Source: CAZOOK01 sp964581385
GTDB taxonomy: Bacteria; Pseudomonadota; Gammaproteobacteria; Nevskiales; Nevskiaceae
Assembly: GCA_964581385.1 (NCBI GenBank)
Contig: CAZOOK010000006.1
Location: 62,001-126,000, forward strand
DNA: 64,000 nt
Reading direction: 5' to 3'
Below the pieces are notes generated by a model. That model saw only the letters and a program-made list of their open reading frames with translations, had not been told where the DNA came from and did not search any database. Positions 18,884-27,719 of this stretch are shown here, piece by piece (position 1 is the stretch's first letter; each line of letters opens with the position of its first letter). The position numbers and the translations under genes are program-made.

Positions 18884-19855
18884 GTGCCAGTTCCCGCTCT
18901 GCTTCGAGGTGCGCTCAGCGTGCCGGTTATCGGTTCGCCGATGTTTCTGGTGTCGTTTCCGCCGCTGGTGACAGCGCTGTGCAGGGCCGGCATCGCGGGC
19001 ACATTCCCGCATGTTAATGCGCGCCCATCCGCGCAGTTCGATGCCTGGCTGACAGAAATCAAGTGGGATCTTGATGACTATCGTAGCGGGAATCCCGACG
19101 CCGTCATCGCACCATTCGGCGTTAATCTCGTCGTACATCCCACTAATAAACGCTTAGCGCCTGATCTCGAAATCGTCGTCAAGCACAAGGTGCCGCTGGT
19201 GCTAACCTCGCTCGGGCATCCTGGCAGAGTCGTGGAAGCTGTGCATGCCTACGGCGGTCTCGTGTTCTGCGACGTGGTCAATGCCAAGCATGCGCGCAAG
19301 GCGGCGGAGTCGGGCGTCGATGGGCTCATCTGTATCGGCGCCGGTGCCGGCGGGCATACCTCCACACAGAGCACGTTTTCGCTCGTGCGTGAAATCCGTG
19401 AATTCTGGAATGGGTGTCTGGTGCTCGGCGGCGCCATCGGCGACGGCTTCCAGATTCGTGCCGCTGAGGCGCTCGGTGCTGATCTTGCATACATGGGCAC
19501 GCGATTTCTCGCGAGCAAAGAGTCCAACGCCAGTGACGACTATAAGCGGATGATTGTCGATAGCACGGTCGATGATCTGGTTTATTCCGATCGCCTTTCC
19601 GGCATCGGCTGCAGCTGGTTGCAGCCGTCGCTTGATCGCTACTGCATCAAGCCAGAAACGCTGCCGCCGAAAGCGCCGGATATGAATTCGCTGCTCGATT
19701 CCGAAGCCAAAATATGGAAAGACCTGTGGACCGCGGGACACGGCGTCGCCACGATTCATGATGTACCGAGCGTCGCTGAAATCGTCGCACGGCTCGTCGC
19801 GGAATACCGCACCGCCTGTCAGCAGCCGCCATCGCCGGCTATCGCCGTGCGCTGA
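18884..19855 (+). CDS. Nitronate monooxygenase-like FMN enzyme
   Basis: This 323-aa TIM-barrel protein belongs to the nitronate monooxygenase/2-nitropropane dioxygenase family. It starts at a GTG with ribosome site acggagag. Diagnostic parts are LSVPVIGSPMFLVS near the N-terminus, DGLICIGAGAGGHTS (phosphate-binding loop, about residues 146-160), VLGGAIGDGFQIRAAEALGADLAYMGTRFLAS and a C-terminal IHDVPSVAEIVARLVAEY. Family members oxidise nitronates, but many in acyl-CoA gene clusters act as enoyl reductases or have unknown substrates. Its place between the SDR and isomerase genes points to the same catabolic pathway rather than to nitronate detoxification. Confidence 0.82.
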   Translation: MPVPALLRGALSVPVIGSPMFLVSFPPLVTALCRAGIAGTFPHVNARPSAQFDAWLTEIKWDLDDYRSGNPDAVIAPFGVNLVVHPTNKRLAPDLEIVVKHKVPLVLTSLGHPGRVVEAVHAYGGLVFCDVVNAKHARKAAESGVDGLICIGAGAGGHTSTQSTFSLVREIREFWNGCLVLGGAIGDGFQIRAAEALGADLAYMGTRFLASKESNASDDYKRMIVDSTVDDLVYSDRLSGIGCSWLQPSLDRYCIKPETLPPKAPDMNSLLDSEAKIWKDLWTAGHGVATIHDVPSVAEIVARLVAEYRTACQQPPSPAIAVR

Positions 19856-19871
19856 GAATCCGGTCGCCATC

Positions 19872-20474
19872 ATGCCCGCACCGATCGATTTCTATTTCGA
19901 CTTCGCGTCGCCGTATGCCTATTTGCTGTCCGGTCAGCTCGAAGCACTCGCAGCAAAACACGGACGCGAAGTGCGCTGGTATCCAATCCTGCTGTGGGCG
20001 CTCCTTAAGCAGATCGGCCTGCAGCCCCCACTGGAAATCGAAACCAAGAAGCGCTACATGCTGCTTGACGCCGAGCGTTCCGCGCGCTTCTACGGTGTGC
20101 CCTACCGGCTGCCCGACCAATTTCCAGTGTCTTCGCATCTGCCGGCGCGTCTGTTCTACCACCTGCGTAGCAGTGACGTGGCGCTGGCCAAGCGCTTCGC
20201 GCAACGTGCCTTCGCGGCCTATTTCGTAGAGAACACCACACTCACGGACCCGAGCATGATCACCGCCATCGGCGCATCTGTCGGTGTCGACGCCCGGGAC
20301 GTCGAGGCAGGGCTTTCTGCCGAAGCTGCGAAAAACGGCTTGCGCGACGAAATCTCGAGTGCTGAGAAGAAAGGCGTGTGGGGATCGCCATTCGTGTTCA
20401 TCGACGACAAACCATTCTTCGGCGCCGATCGGCTGCCGCAAATGGAGTTTCTATTGGAAAGCAAAGCTCTATAG
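19872..20474 (+). CDS. 2-hydroxychromene-2-carboxylate isomerase family protein (DsbA-like)
   Basis: This 200-aa protein has a thioredoxin-fold DsbA/HCCA isomerase sequence: DFYFDFASPYAYLLSGQLEALAAKHGREVRWYP near the N-terminus with the catalytic-type Ser in ASPYAY, and GVWGSPFVFIDDKPFFGADRL near the C-terminus. HCCA isomerases use glutathione in naphthalene breakdown, but similar proteins also sit in acyl-CoA operons with unknown roles. The start is the ATG at 19872, because the frame extends upstream only into the preceding gene's end. It ends 6 bases inside the convergent dusC gene. Confidence 0.8.
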   Translation: MPAPIDFYFDFASPYAYLLSGQLEALAAKHGREVRWYPILLWALLKQIGLQPPLEIETKKRYMLLDAERSARFYGVPYRLPDQFPVSSHLPARLFYHLRSSDVALAKRFAQRAFAAYFVENTTLTDPSMITAIGASVGVDARDVEAGLSAEAAKNGLRDEISSAEKKGVWGSPFVFIDDKPFFGADRLPQMEFLLESKAL

Positions 20475-21437
20475 AGCACCCGCTGCGTCGCTTTTTATTG
20501 GGTGCAAGAGTTCGTCGAGCTTTCCGCAATCGCTTTCCTGACGCACATCGGCGAACAGAATGGCTGCTTCCCGATAATTGCGGGACAGCGCTTTCAGCCA
20601 CTGTTTCAATCGTCCCGGCGCATAGCGCGGGGGCAGCTTGCGCCGCTGTTGTGTCCAGAAATCGCGCAGTAGCGGCTGCATGTCGTCCCACGTCATTGCT
20701 GCCACGTGGCGACCATTGCGTGCGGCGGCAATTTGTCGTGCCAGGTCAGGGCGAGATACCAGGCCACGGCCGAGCATCACATCGTTTACACCGCTGACTG
20801 CGCGGCAGCGACGCCAGTCATCAACACTCCAGATTTCGCCGTTCGCAAATACTGGTACGGATACGACGTCCTGTACTCGCGCCACCCATTCCCAGTATGC
20901 CGGCGGCTTGTAACCATCGACCTTGGTTCGGGCATGGACGACGATCTGGGCAGCACCGCCCTCGGCCAACGCGCGCGCACAGTCCAAAGCGACCTCTGTG
21001 CTATCGAAGCCGATGCGCATCTTCGCGGTGACCGGAATTGCTGCCGGCACTGCTCTGCGCACTTCACGGGCAATGGTGTGCAGCAGCTCCGGCTCCTTCA
21101 GCAGCACAGCGCCGCCACGCGAGCGGTTCACCGTTTTCGCGGGACAGCCGAAATTGAGATCGATGACCGGCGCGCCAAGCGTACAGGCAAGGGCTGCGTT
21201 ATCGGCCAGGCAGCTGGGATCGGAGCCGAGCAGCTGCACGCGCATCGGCGTGCCCGCGCGGGTGCGTGCACCATTCAGGAGTTCCGGCGCCAGCTTATGG
21301 AAGTACGATGCCGGAAGCAGACGATCGTTAACGCGGATGAACTCGGTCACGCACCAGTCGATACCTCCCACGCCCGTCAGTACGTCGCGCAGGATTTCAT
21401 CGACCAGACCTTCCATCGGTGCCAAGGCAAGCTGCAT
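20469..21437 (-). CDS. dusC: tRNA-dihydrouridine(16) synthase DusC-like
   Basis: This 322-aa FMN enzyme reduces uridine to dihydrouridine in tRNA. It has the Dus signature LALAPMEGLVDEILRDVL at the N-terminus, QLLGSDPSCLADNA, the catalytic Cys in DLNFGCPAKTVNRSRGGAVLL, then VTAKMRIG, VVHARTK and VFANGEIWSVDDW. The short form with PMEGLVD and the ..CPAKTVNRSRGG loop is DusC-type. The ATG at 21437 is preferred over a GTG one codon earlier. It is a housekeeping gene unrelated to the flanking catabolic genes and is convergent with the isomerase gene. Confidence 0.88.
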   Translation of the reverse strand: MQLALAPMEGLVDEILRDVLTGVGGIDWCVTEFIRVNDRLLPASYFHKLAPELLNGARTRAGTPMRVQLLGSDPSCLADNAALACTLGAPVIDLNFGCPAKTVNRSRGGAVLLKEPELLHTIAREVRRAVPAAIPVTAKMRIGFDSTEVALDCARALAEGGAAQIVVHARTKVDGYKPPAYWEWVARVQDVVSVPVFANGEIWSVDDWRRCRAVSGVNDVMLGRGLVSRPDLARQIAAARNGRHVAAMTWDDMQPLLRDFWTQQRRKLPPRYAPGRLKQWLKALSRNYREAAILFADVRQESDCGKLDELLHPIKSDAAGAL

Positions 21438-21440
21438 CAC

Positions 21441-22044
21441 GAAGAGTTCGGAAGAATTGGGGCCGTATCATACGAGGAACGCCCGATGGTTGGATGGTAA
21501 GTCTTGCTGATAGGCATCAATACTTTCCTACCGATGGGTCATGGCGGCGAAATCATCACCACGATTGAACTGATTCGTTCGACGGAGGAAGGAAAGGATT
21601 AGTAGATTCGCAACGTTGAAGTGCATCGCCGTAACCGCACTGCGCTCGCGTCCGAGACGTTTCGCAGTCCTGCAAAGGATTGCAGGTGAACGTCGCAATC
21701 TGTTCGGAACGCGGGCAAACGCAGTGAAATGCGACTCTCTTAGCCAAATCGATTGCGCACTATACGACGCGGACGGACGGTGCTTACGGCCTGTCTCGCT
21801 ATCACATCTGCACCATGATGCGCATCCTCCGACAGTGTTGAATCGCCCATTCACCGAAACGGACTGTAGCCAGGATTCCGGCTTCTTACGATGACACCGC
21901 ATCGACCTGATTAGATCAGCTCTTTACCTTAATTAGAGCCGATGGTAGTGTTCGGCCCTGAATGGGCTGTGTCGTAGATGTGCAGCGTGCGCAATGAGCA
22001 GCGGTGCACGTGAAATTCCAAATTAAAGTCGGGAGGAGAGACCG
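21441..22044. other. Intergenic region with no supported gene
   Basis: About 600 bases lie between the dusC start and the second porin gene. Open frames of up to 124 codons exist on the leftward strand, but their sequences are rich in Arg, Ser and Cys with no motif, signal peptide or ribosome site. I regard them as chance. The region should contain the dusC promoter and the porin promoter. The only clear mark is the gggaggagag ribosome site at 22031-22040. Confidence 0.5.
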
Positions 22045-23325
22045 GTGAATCGGAATTTCAGGTTCGCAGCATATTTATTATTTACCTTCGTAATCCCAAT
22101 CGCCCGCGCCGATGTCACCTTCCATGGTTATGGGCAAACGGTGGTGGGAACCACATTCAGCAACAACGACCGTGTGTTCCCATTACAAAGCACGAGTAGT
22201 CAGTACAGCGCAGATCCAAATTTTCAGCAGAATTCCAATTTCGCGCTGCAGGCGGCGGCGCCGCTGAGCGATTCGATCAGTGCCGTTGCCCAGGTGCTTG
22301 CGTTGGGTCAAGAGGATTTCAAACCCAAATTTCAGTGGGCTTATCTCACATATCACTTCAACGACACGTTTGCGCTGAAGGCCGGACGATTGCAATTCCC
22401 GTTTTACCAGTACTCCGACTATTTCTACGTCGGCGAGGCTTATCCTTGGGTCGTTCCCCCGGAAGCGGTGTATATCACAGAGACCACCCACTACGACGGC
22501 ATCAATGCGAGCGCTCAGCAATCAATCGGTGATTGGTATCTGTATTGGCAGGTTATCTTCGGAAGCACAGATACCCAGGCTCCCAGTTCCGGTACCTCGA
22601 TGCTGACCATCAGCGATCACAATATGATCGGGATCACGTTGGATTCCTCGTACAACGATTGGTTGAGCCTGCGAGCGGGATACTTTTTGAGCAAGCTCTC
22701 GATTACCGGTGATGGCAGCGCCAATGATCCCCTCAACCAGGTCAACATCATCGTCGACAGCCTCAAACAAAGCGGTCTGGACACTGCAGCAAGAGACCTT
22801 GAGGCAAAGGACGATCTGATTCAGTACTACACAGTTGGCTTCCAGATTACCCGCTGGAACTGGATGATCCTCGGCGAGTTCGCAGGGTTGAATCTCATAT
22901 CCCCCAGTTTTGCAACCAACACAGAATCGGAATATCTCACCGTTGGTCACCGCTGGGGCAGATTTACGCCATTGCTTACATTCGGTCATCGAAACCAGTG
23001 GATGCCCGCTGGCAAGATTCTTCAATCGATCCCTGCAGGCACGCCTCTTTACGTCAATGGAACTCCGATTAATGGGATCCCGGTCGCCGATCTGATCACG
23101 ACGTTTGCTGATAATCCACTGTTGCGCGCGAAGGATTATTACTACGGGATCGGCCTGCGTTACGACCTCACCAGCAACGTTGCCCTAAAGATCGATTTTA
23201 CGCACTACGATTCGCACTACACGACATCGGACTACCCCACGCTGATACAAGCCCCGGGAACACCTCCAGTCACCAATCCGCAGGATGCTAACCGGTTGCT
23301 GGCTGCTGTGACGTTCTCATTCTGA
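22045..23325 (+). CDS. Outer-membrane porin-like beta-barrel protein, copy 2
   Basis: This 426-aa protein is a paralogue of the porin at 622. Shared landmarks are the DVTFHGYGQTVVGTTFSNN start, SADPNFQ.NSNFALQA, the PKFQWAYL segment, KAGRLQFPFYQYSD, YVGEAYPW, QQSIGDWYLYWQ and an end of LLAAVTFSF with terminal Phe. The signal peptide ends near residue 22 (ARA). The start is GTG with a very strong ribosome site 4 bases upstream. Loops between the conserved strands differ in length from copy 1, suggesting a different ligand or antigenic face. It forms a two-gene unit with the next gene. Confidence 0.75.
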   Translation: MNRNFRFAAYLLFTFVIPIARADVTFHGYGQTVVGTTFSNNDRVFPLQSTSSQYSADPNFQQNSNFALQAAAPLSDSISAVAQVLALGQEDFKPKFQWAYLTYHFNDTFALKAGRLQFPFYQYSDYFYVGEAYPWVVPPEAVYITETTHYDGINASAQQSIGDWYLYWQVIFGSTDTQAPSSGTSMLTISDHNMIGITLDSSYNDWLSLRAGYFLSKLSITGDGSANDPLNQVNIIVDSLKQSGLDTAARDLEAKDDLIQYYTVGFQITRWNWMILGEFAGLNLISPSFATNTESEYLTVGHRWGRFTPLLTFGHRNQWMPAGKILQSIPAGTPLYVNGTPINGIPVADLITTFADNPLLRAKDYYYGIGLRYDLTSNVALKIDFTHYDSHYTTSDYPTLIQAPGTPPVTNPQDANRLLAAVTFSF

Positions 23326-23349
23326 GCGCGCGCGAGGAGGAATCCACAC

Positions 23350-23763
23350 ATGTCTATGAATCCAAGATCGCTGCTGGGTTTGATTGCACTGGTCACCACT
23401 TTTGATGTCAATGCCGGTGTGATCATCTCCTCTAAAGACGCTCCATTCAGTGCAATCGATGCTGAAGAGGCCAAGAAGATTTTTCTCGGCCGAGAAGTCA
23501 GTCTGTCAGGTCTGAATGTGACGGTGATATTTCAGAAGGAAGGCGATACACGTACCAATTTCGAGACCGTCATTCTCGGCAAGACCGGAGCGGATCTGAC
23601 AGCGTACTGGTCCAAACTCATCTTCACTGGCAGAGCGCAGGCGCCGGTGGAAGTGGGAAGCGATAGCGATGTGAAAGCCAAGGTCAATAGCACGCCGGGC
23701 GCGATTGGCTATATCAGCAATGGCGCCGCCGACGGCTCCGTGAAGGTGCTTTTCAAGTATTAG
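23350..23763 (+). CDS. Small periplasmic PstS-like substrate-binding protein, copy 2
   Basis: This 137-aa protein has exactly the same length as copy 1. The second half is almost identical (ILGKTGADLTAYWSKLIFTG, RAQAPVEV, DVKAKVNSTPGA), while the signal peptide and residues 30-60 have diverged. Unlike copy 1, it ends in TAG, and that stop codon is contributed by the first bases of a 255-bp MITE-like element. The conserved C-terminal half implies selection on ligand or partner binding. Confidence 0.7.
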   Translation: MSMNPRSLLGLIALVTTFDVNAGVIISSKDAPFSAIDAEEAKKIFLGREVSLSGLNVTVIFQKEGDTRTNFETVILGKTGADLTAYWSKLIFTGRAQAPVEVGSDSDVKAKVNSTPGAIGYISNGAADGSVKVLFKY

Positions 23764-24015
23764 GGTCCGTTGACAATGATCTGGCGGCTGCCGCCGGTCC
23801 CGGAGAGGGCGCGGTGCAAGGAACGTGAGGTATAGCAGGAGTGAGTGACGCGGCAATGCGCCCTCTCCGGAACCGACCCTTCGAGTTGCTGCCAAAAAAA
23901 CCGCCATGCCGCATTGCTCCTCGCTCATATACCTCGGGTACACCGCGCTCGTCGCGCCTTACCCGATAGTTTTTTGGCGACAACGCGGCGACCCGATCAT
24001 TGTCAACAGACCCTA
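23761..24015. mobile_element. 255-bp MITE-like element, copy 1
   Basis: The ends are 21-bp inverted repeats with one mismatch (tagggtccgttgacaatgat at the left; right end 23995-24015), bounded by TA on both sides as in IS630/mariner-type insertion. Inside is a 13-bp hairpin stem (23800-23812 with 23858-23870), the linker gacccttcgagttg, and a second hairpin (ttgctgccaaaaaaac paired with gttttttggcgacaa). There is no coding capacity. The element starts at the stop codon of the PstS-like gene. A second copy of identical length lies at 57879. Confidence 0.8.
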
Positions 24016-24193
24016 GGGTGAATGCTAGAGATTGCAATAGCGGCCGCAGTTCGGGTGTACGATAGCGCACTGAAAATCCATTCTACGGTTCGACCGGAAC
24101 CGACCGGCGGTTGCGCTGTCACACCTGTCAGCGTCCGACGCAGACGGGCGTCCTGGTATGCGCCGGTGTCGGCGCCTGTAACTGCAGGAAGCT

Positions 24194-25066
24194 ATGGCAA
24201 TCCTCAAGGTAGAACATAAGACGACGTATCGCTATGCGCGACCGGTGAGTTTCAATGAGCATCGACTGATGTGCAGGCCGCGCGACAGCCACGATCTGAG
24301 ACTTCTCGGTACCACGCTTACGATTTCTCCAGTGCCCGCAGAGACGCGCTGGCTCCATGATGTGTTCGGCAATTCCATTGCCATTGTGACATTCGCGCAG
24401 CAAGCGTCCGAACTGATATTCGATTCCTCGTTTCGTGCCGAGCACTTTCCCAGCGAGCCGCGCGAGATCGAAATTGAGGACTATGCGCGCCGCCTGCCCT
24501 TTAACTACGGCGCCGACGACGTATCCGATCTCGGTCGCACGCGCGAGCGGCACTATACCGATCCGGAGCACAAGGTTGATCTCTGGGCCAAGTCCTTTAT
24601 CGGCGCCGACGTTCTGACGCTGGACACCTTGAGTGGAATGACACACGCGATCAAGGAACAGTTCGAGTATGTGCGGCGTGATGAAATGGGCACGCAGAGT
24701 CCGCTCGAAACGCTCGCCGCGGGTAGTGGCAGCTGTCGCGATTTCGCGTTATTGATGATGGAGGCGACACGCAGTCTCGGGCTGGCTGCGAGGTTCGTCT
24801 CAGGTTATTTGTACGATGAAAAACTCATCGGCGCCGAAGCCGGCCTCGTTGGTGGCGGCGCCACCCATGCCTGGGCGCAGATTTTCCTGCCCGGAGCGGG
24901 ATGGGTGGAGTTCGATCCCACCAATGGCCTCATCGGCGGGCACAATCTGATTCGCGTTGCGGTTGCGCGCGACGCCCTGCAAGCGATACCGGTGAGCGGC
25001 AGTTTTGTGGGCACGAAGAATGATTATCTGGGCATGGACGTCGATGTGAAAGTCGCGGTTACGTGA
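24194..25066 (+). CDS. Transglutaminase-like family protein
   Basis: This 290-aa cytosolic protein has a bacterial transglutaminase N-terminal beta domain (residues 1-95, starting AILKVEHKTTYRYARPVSF) and a cysteine-protease-like core. The triad is visible: Cys in AAGSGSCRDFALLMMEATRSLG, His in GGGATHAWAQIFLPGAGW and Asp in VEFDPTNGLIGG. In other bacteria such genes sit with alpha-E and circularly permuted ATP-grasp proteins; none are here. The substrate is unknown, and proteolysis or amide chemistry is possible. The ATG at 24194 is close to a weak gcaggaag ribosome site. Confidence 0.82.
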   Translation: MAILKVEHKTTYRYARPVSFNEHRLMCRPRDSHDLRLLGTTLTISPVPAETRWLHDVFGNSIAIVTFAQQASELIFDSSFRAEHFPSEPREIEIEDYARRLPFNYGADDVSDLGRTRERHYTDPEHKVDLWAKSFIGADVLTLDTLSGMTHAIKEQFEYVRRDEMGTQSPLETLAAGSGSCRDFALLMMEATRSLGLAARFVSGYLYDEKLIGAEAGLVGGGATHAWAQIFLPGAGWVEFDPTNGLIGGHNLIRVAVARDALQAIPVSGSFVGTKNDYLGMDVDVKVAVT

Positions 25067-25150
25067 TCTCCACCTTACTCGCACTCAATCAGGCCGCCAT
25101 CGCAGCGGTCAAAGCGAGTGTTAATACGCCGCTGAGCGATAATGCACCCT

Positions 25151-25807
25151 ATGAAAACCGCTCTCGTCATTGGCGCCACCGGCTTGGTCGGGTCGCAACT
25201 GGTTCGGCTGTTGCTGACTGACAGGCGCTTCTCGGAGGTACGGGTTTTCGCACGGCGTCCGACTGGTCTGAAGCACGCCAAGCTTAAGGAACTCGTCATC
25301 GACTTCGATCGGCTCGACGAGATCGGTGATGCGATTCGCGGCGATGTGTTGTTTTCAGCGCTCGGCACGACGGTGCGGCAAGCCGGCAGCGAAGCGCGTC
25401 AGTATCAGATCGATTACACCTACCAATATCAGTTTGCGCGGTGCGCGGCTGGGAACGGCGTCGGCTGCTATGTGTTGATATCAGCGGCCGGCGCCTCGGC
25501 GGCTTCACGCTTTTTCTATATGCGGATGAAAGGTGAGCTGGAGCGTGACATCGCCAGTCTCCCGTTCCATCATGTGCGTATTCTCCAGCCGGGCTTTCTC
25601 GATGGCGAGCGCAGTGAACATCGCAGCGGCGAAAAGCTTGGTCTGGCCGCGCTCAAGCTCGTCAATCGCACCGGCCTGCTGCGCCGTTATCGTCCGATTC
25701 ATGCCCGCATAGTCGCGCAGGCAATGATCACTGCAAGTTTCGATGAATCAAGCGGCGTGAAGACGCATGGACCGCATGCACTGTTTGCGCTGGGCGCGGC
25801 GCGGTAG
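25151..25807 (+). CDS. NAD(P)-binding oxidoreductase (TIP30/HTATIP2-like)
   Basis: This protein of about 218 aa has an N-terminal Rossmann motif KTALVIGATGLVGSQLVRLLL, FSALGTTVRQAGSEARQYQIDYTYQY and YVLISAAGASAASRFFYMRMKGELERD. The last resembles the atypical SDR group of TIP30 and nucleoside-diphosphate-sugar epimerase-like proteins, with Tyr and Lys at YMRMKGE. I use the ATG at 25151; another ATG three codons earlier is possible. It stands alone, and its substrate is unknown. It faces a convergent NTF2-like gene 34 bases downstream. Confidence 0.78.
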   Translation: MKTALVIGATGLVGSQLVRLLLTDRRFSEVRVFARRPTGLKHAKLKELVIDFDRLDEIGDAIRGDVLFSALGTTVRQAGSEARQYQIDYTYQYQFARCAAGNGVGCYVLISAAGASAASRFFYMRMKGELERDIASLPFHHVRILQPGFLDGERSEHRSGEKLGLAALKLVNRTGLLRRYRPIHARIVAQAMITASFDESSGVKTHGPHALFALGAAR

Positions 25808-25841
25808 CCGCAGTATCCGTAAATGCTGAGCGCGCTACCAA

Positions 25842-26300
25842 CTATTTTAACCCGACCGCCGTCTTCAACCATTCGGGGACATTGAAGTCGTAACAGGGTT
25901 TTTCGATGCGCTCGCAGATGCGCCAGCCTTGAGCGGTGCGACGATAGCGGTCGAGGTACCAGAGACCGAAGAACATGGTTTCGGTACCACCGTCGGGCTT
26001 CGATATCACCATTGGATTGAAACAGGCGACCTTGCCGGTCGCTTCATTGCCTTGGATGTCGAACGTGAGATTGCCGACGAAATGCATGAAGCTCGGGAAG
26101 CTGGCGAGTGCTTGCGGCAGCCATGCCTTGACCTTGGGGTACGGACCATCGATTCCACCCATCGGGCGATAGTCGATATAAGCTTCCGCCGTGAAGACTT
26201 GATCGAGGTGATCGAAGGCGCGTTCGTCGATGGCGTTGGCGTAATCGATGACCAAGCGCTCGAGTTCCATCCGGTCCGAAATCTGCTCCAATGTAAGCAT
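25842..26300 (-). CDS. NTF2/SnoaL-like protein
   Basis: This 152-aa protein has the cone-shaped NTF2 fold pattern of SnoaL-type enzymes: an N-terminal helix (EQISDRMELERLVIDYANAIDERAFDHLDQVF), then VFTAEAYIDYRPMGG, and a beta sheet ending YRRTAQGWRICERIEKPCYDFNVPEW. Family members include ketosteroid isomerase-like isomerases and polyketide cyclases. The ATG at 26300 follows a ggagagagg ribosome site. Two more members occur at 28996 and 39459, all near oxidoreductases, consistent with steroid or terpenoid catabolism. The exact reaction cannot be assigned. Confidence 0.75.
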   Translation of the reverse strand: MLTLEQISDRMELERLVIDYANAIDERAFDHLDQVFTAEAYIDYRPMGGIDGPYPKVKAWLPQALASFPSFMHFVGNLTFDIQGNEATGKVACFNPMVISKPDGGTETMFFGLWYLDRYRRTAQGWRICERIEKPCYDFNVPEWLKTAVGLK

Positions 26301-26425
26301 CTTCCTCTCTCCAATCCCTAAAATGGTCAATGAGTTATATGCCTAAACTAGCAATACTTAGCGCAAATCAGGTAACCCTTTTGGATGACGTTCACGGCGA
26401 GGCACGCACGTTATAAGCTGCTGCT

Positions 26426-27421
26426 ATGAATGCATCCACCAAACCGGGTTTCGATCCTCGCGAGTTTCGCAGCGCGCTAGGCGCATTTGCCACGGGCGTT
26501 ACCGTAGTAACGACGCGGTCCGAATCTGGAGAGCCGGTGGGACTTACCGCGAACAGCTTCAACTCCGTGTCGCTCGATCCGCCGCTGGTGCTCTGGAGCC
26601 TCGCGCGCAATGCGCGCAGCCTCCCCGTGTTTACCGGCGCTTCCCATTGGGCTGTGCATATTCTGGCCGCGGATCAGGACGCGCTGTCGAACCGCTTTGC
26701 TTCGCGGGGCGAGGATAAGTTCGCTGGATTGGAACTCGACGCCGGTACCGGCAATCTACCTTTGTTGCGCGGCTGCGCCGCGCGCTTTCAATGCCGTACG
26801 GCGTTTCAGTACGAAGGCGGCGATCACATCATCTTCGTCGGCGAAGTGGTCGAGTTCGATCGCAGTGAATTGCAGCCGCTGGTATTTCACGGGGGACGCT
26901 ATGCATTTGCCACGCAGAAGCTGCCGCAGACCGCCGCGCCGCGCGAACCCGCGCTCTCCGGAAGTTTCAGCGAGGATTTTCTCGGCTATCTTCTCGGCCG
27001 CGCGCATTTCCAATTCTATCGGCGCTTGCGCGGATCAATCACGGCAGCCGGTATCAGTGACGATCAGCATTTCGTACTGGCGACGCTCACGGTCACCAAC
27101 GGTCTCAGCGCGCAGCAACTTGGCGCCAACATCGGCTTTTTCCTGGAAGGTGATCTGCGCGTCGCGCTCGATGGACTGGCTGCACGCGGATTCCTGACTC
27201 CTGTCGCGATCGATGGCGGCGAGCCGCGCAACTGCCTGACGCCGGCCGGCCGTGATTGTGCCCTCCGATTGATCGCGGCGGCGAAAGCTTTCGAATCCCA
27301 GGTCGTTGATCGCTTCGGCTATGCCGATAGTGCCGCGCTGAGGACGCTGCTGCGGCGGCTGGTTACTTTGACCGATCCGGGGCTGCCCGACATGTGGGGT
27401 TCGCCGCCGAGCGTAGATTAA
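26426..27421 (+). CDS. Flavin reductase fused to MarR-like domain (HpaH C1-type)
   Basis: This 331-aa protein has a flavin-reductase domain at residues 8-165: FRSALGAFATGVTVVTTRS, GLTANSFNSVSLDPPLVLWSLARN, ASHWAVHILAADQ and GDHIIFVGEVVEFD. A winged-helix MarR-like domain follows from about residue 180 (FSEDFLGYLLGRAHFQFYRRLR, VTNGLSAQQLGANIGFFLEGDLRVALDGLAARGFL). The same architecture occurs in the reductase component C1 of Acinetobacter p-hydroxyphenylacetate hydroxylase, where the C-terminal domain senses substrate. It would supply reduced FMN/FAD to a partner monooxygenase. No oxygenase gene is adjacent, so the partner is elsewhere. Confidence 0.85.
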   Translation: MNASTKPGFDPREFRSALGAFATGVTVVTTRSESGEPVGLTANSFNSVSLDPPLVLWSLARNARSLPVFTGASHWAVHILAADQDALSNRFASRGEDKFAGLELDAGTGNLPLLRGCAARFQCRTAFQYEGGDHIIFVGEVVEFDRSELQPLVFHGGRYAFATQKLPQTAAPREPALSGSFSEDFLGYLLGRAHFQFYRRLRGSITAAGISDDQHFVLATLTVTNGLSAQQLGANIGFFLEGDLRVALDGLAARGFLTPVAIDGGEPRNCLTPAGRDCALRLIAAAKAFESQVVDRFGYADSAALRTLLRRLVTLTDPGLPDMWGSPPSVD

Positions 27422-27719
27422 AACAATCAGCTTGACGGATGGCCAATGACTGTCAATAGCAACATACTGATTTTTAATAAAAAAATATAACAGGAAATTT
27501 ACGCATCGTCCGAATGAACGATGCTACCTTAACGTGTGGGACATAACGTCAGCCTACCGGTCTGCTTCACTGCTGTGCCGGGAACGTGGTGGGGCGCCTG
27601 CTTGGCCGGGCGAACATTAAAGGGGCGGGGTCTGCTGTTGCGGAATTGCAGGTCAACAGCCCGCGGGTTGGGTTGGTCATGAATCGTATGTGACCTGCCG
27701 CTGTGGAGGAGAAGTGAAC

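Noticed and set aside
21528..21902. Leftward open frame of 124 codons between dusC and porin 2
   Set aside because: It has no motif, no ribosome site and an Arg/Ser/Cys-rich composition. It could still be a lineage-specific gene, but nothing supports that.
23761..24015. 255-bp element considered as a simple terminator pair
   Set aside because: The terminal inverted repeats, TA boundaries and a second copy of equal length at a distant locus fit a mobile element better, although the hairpins may also terminate transcription.
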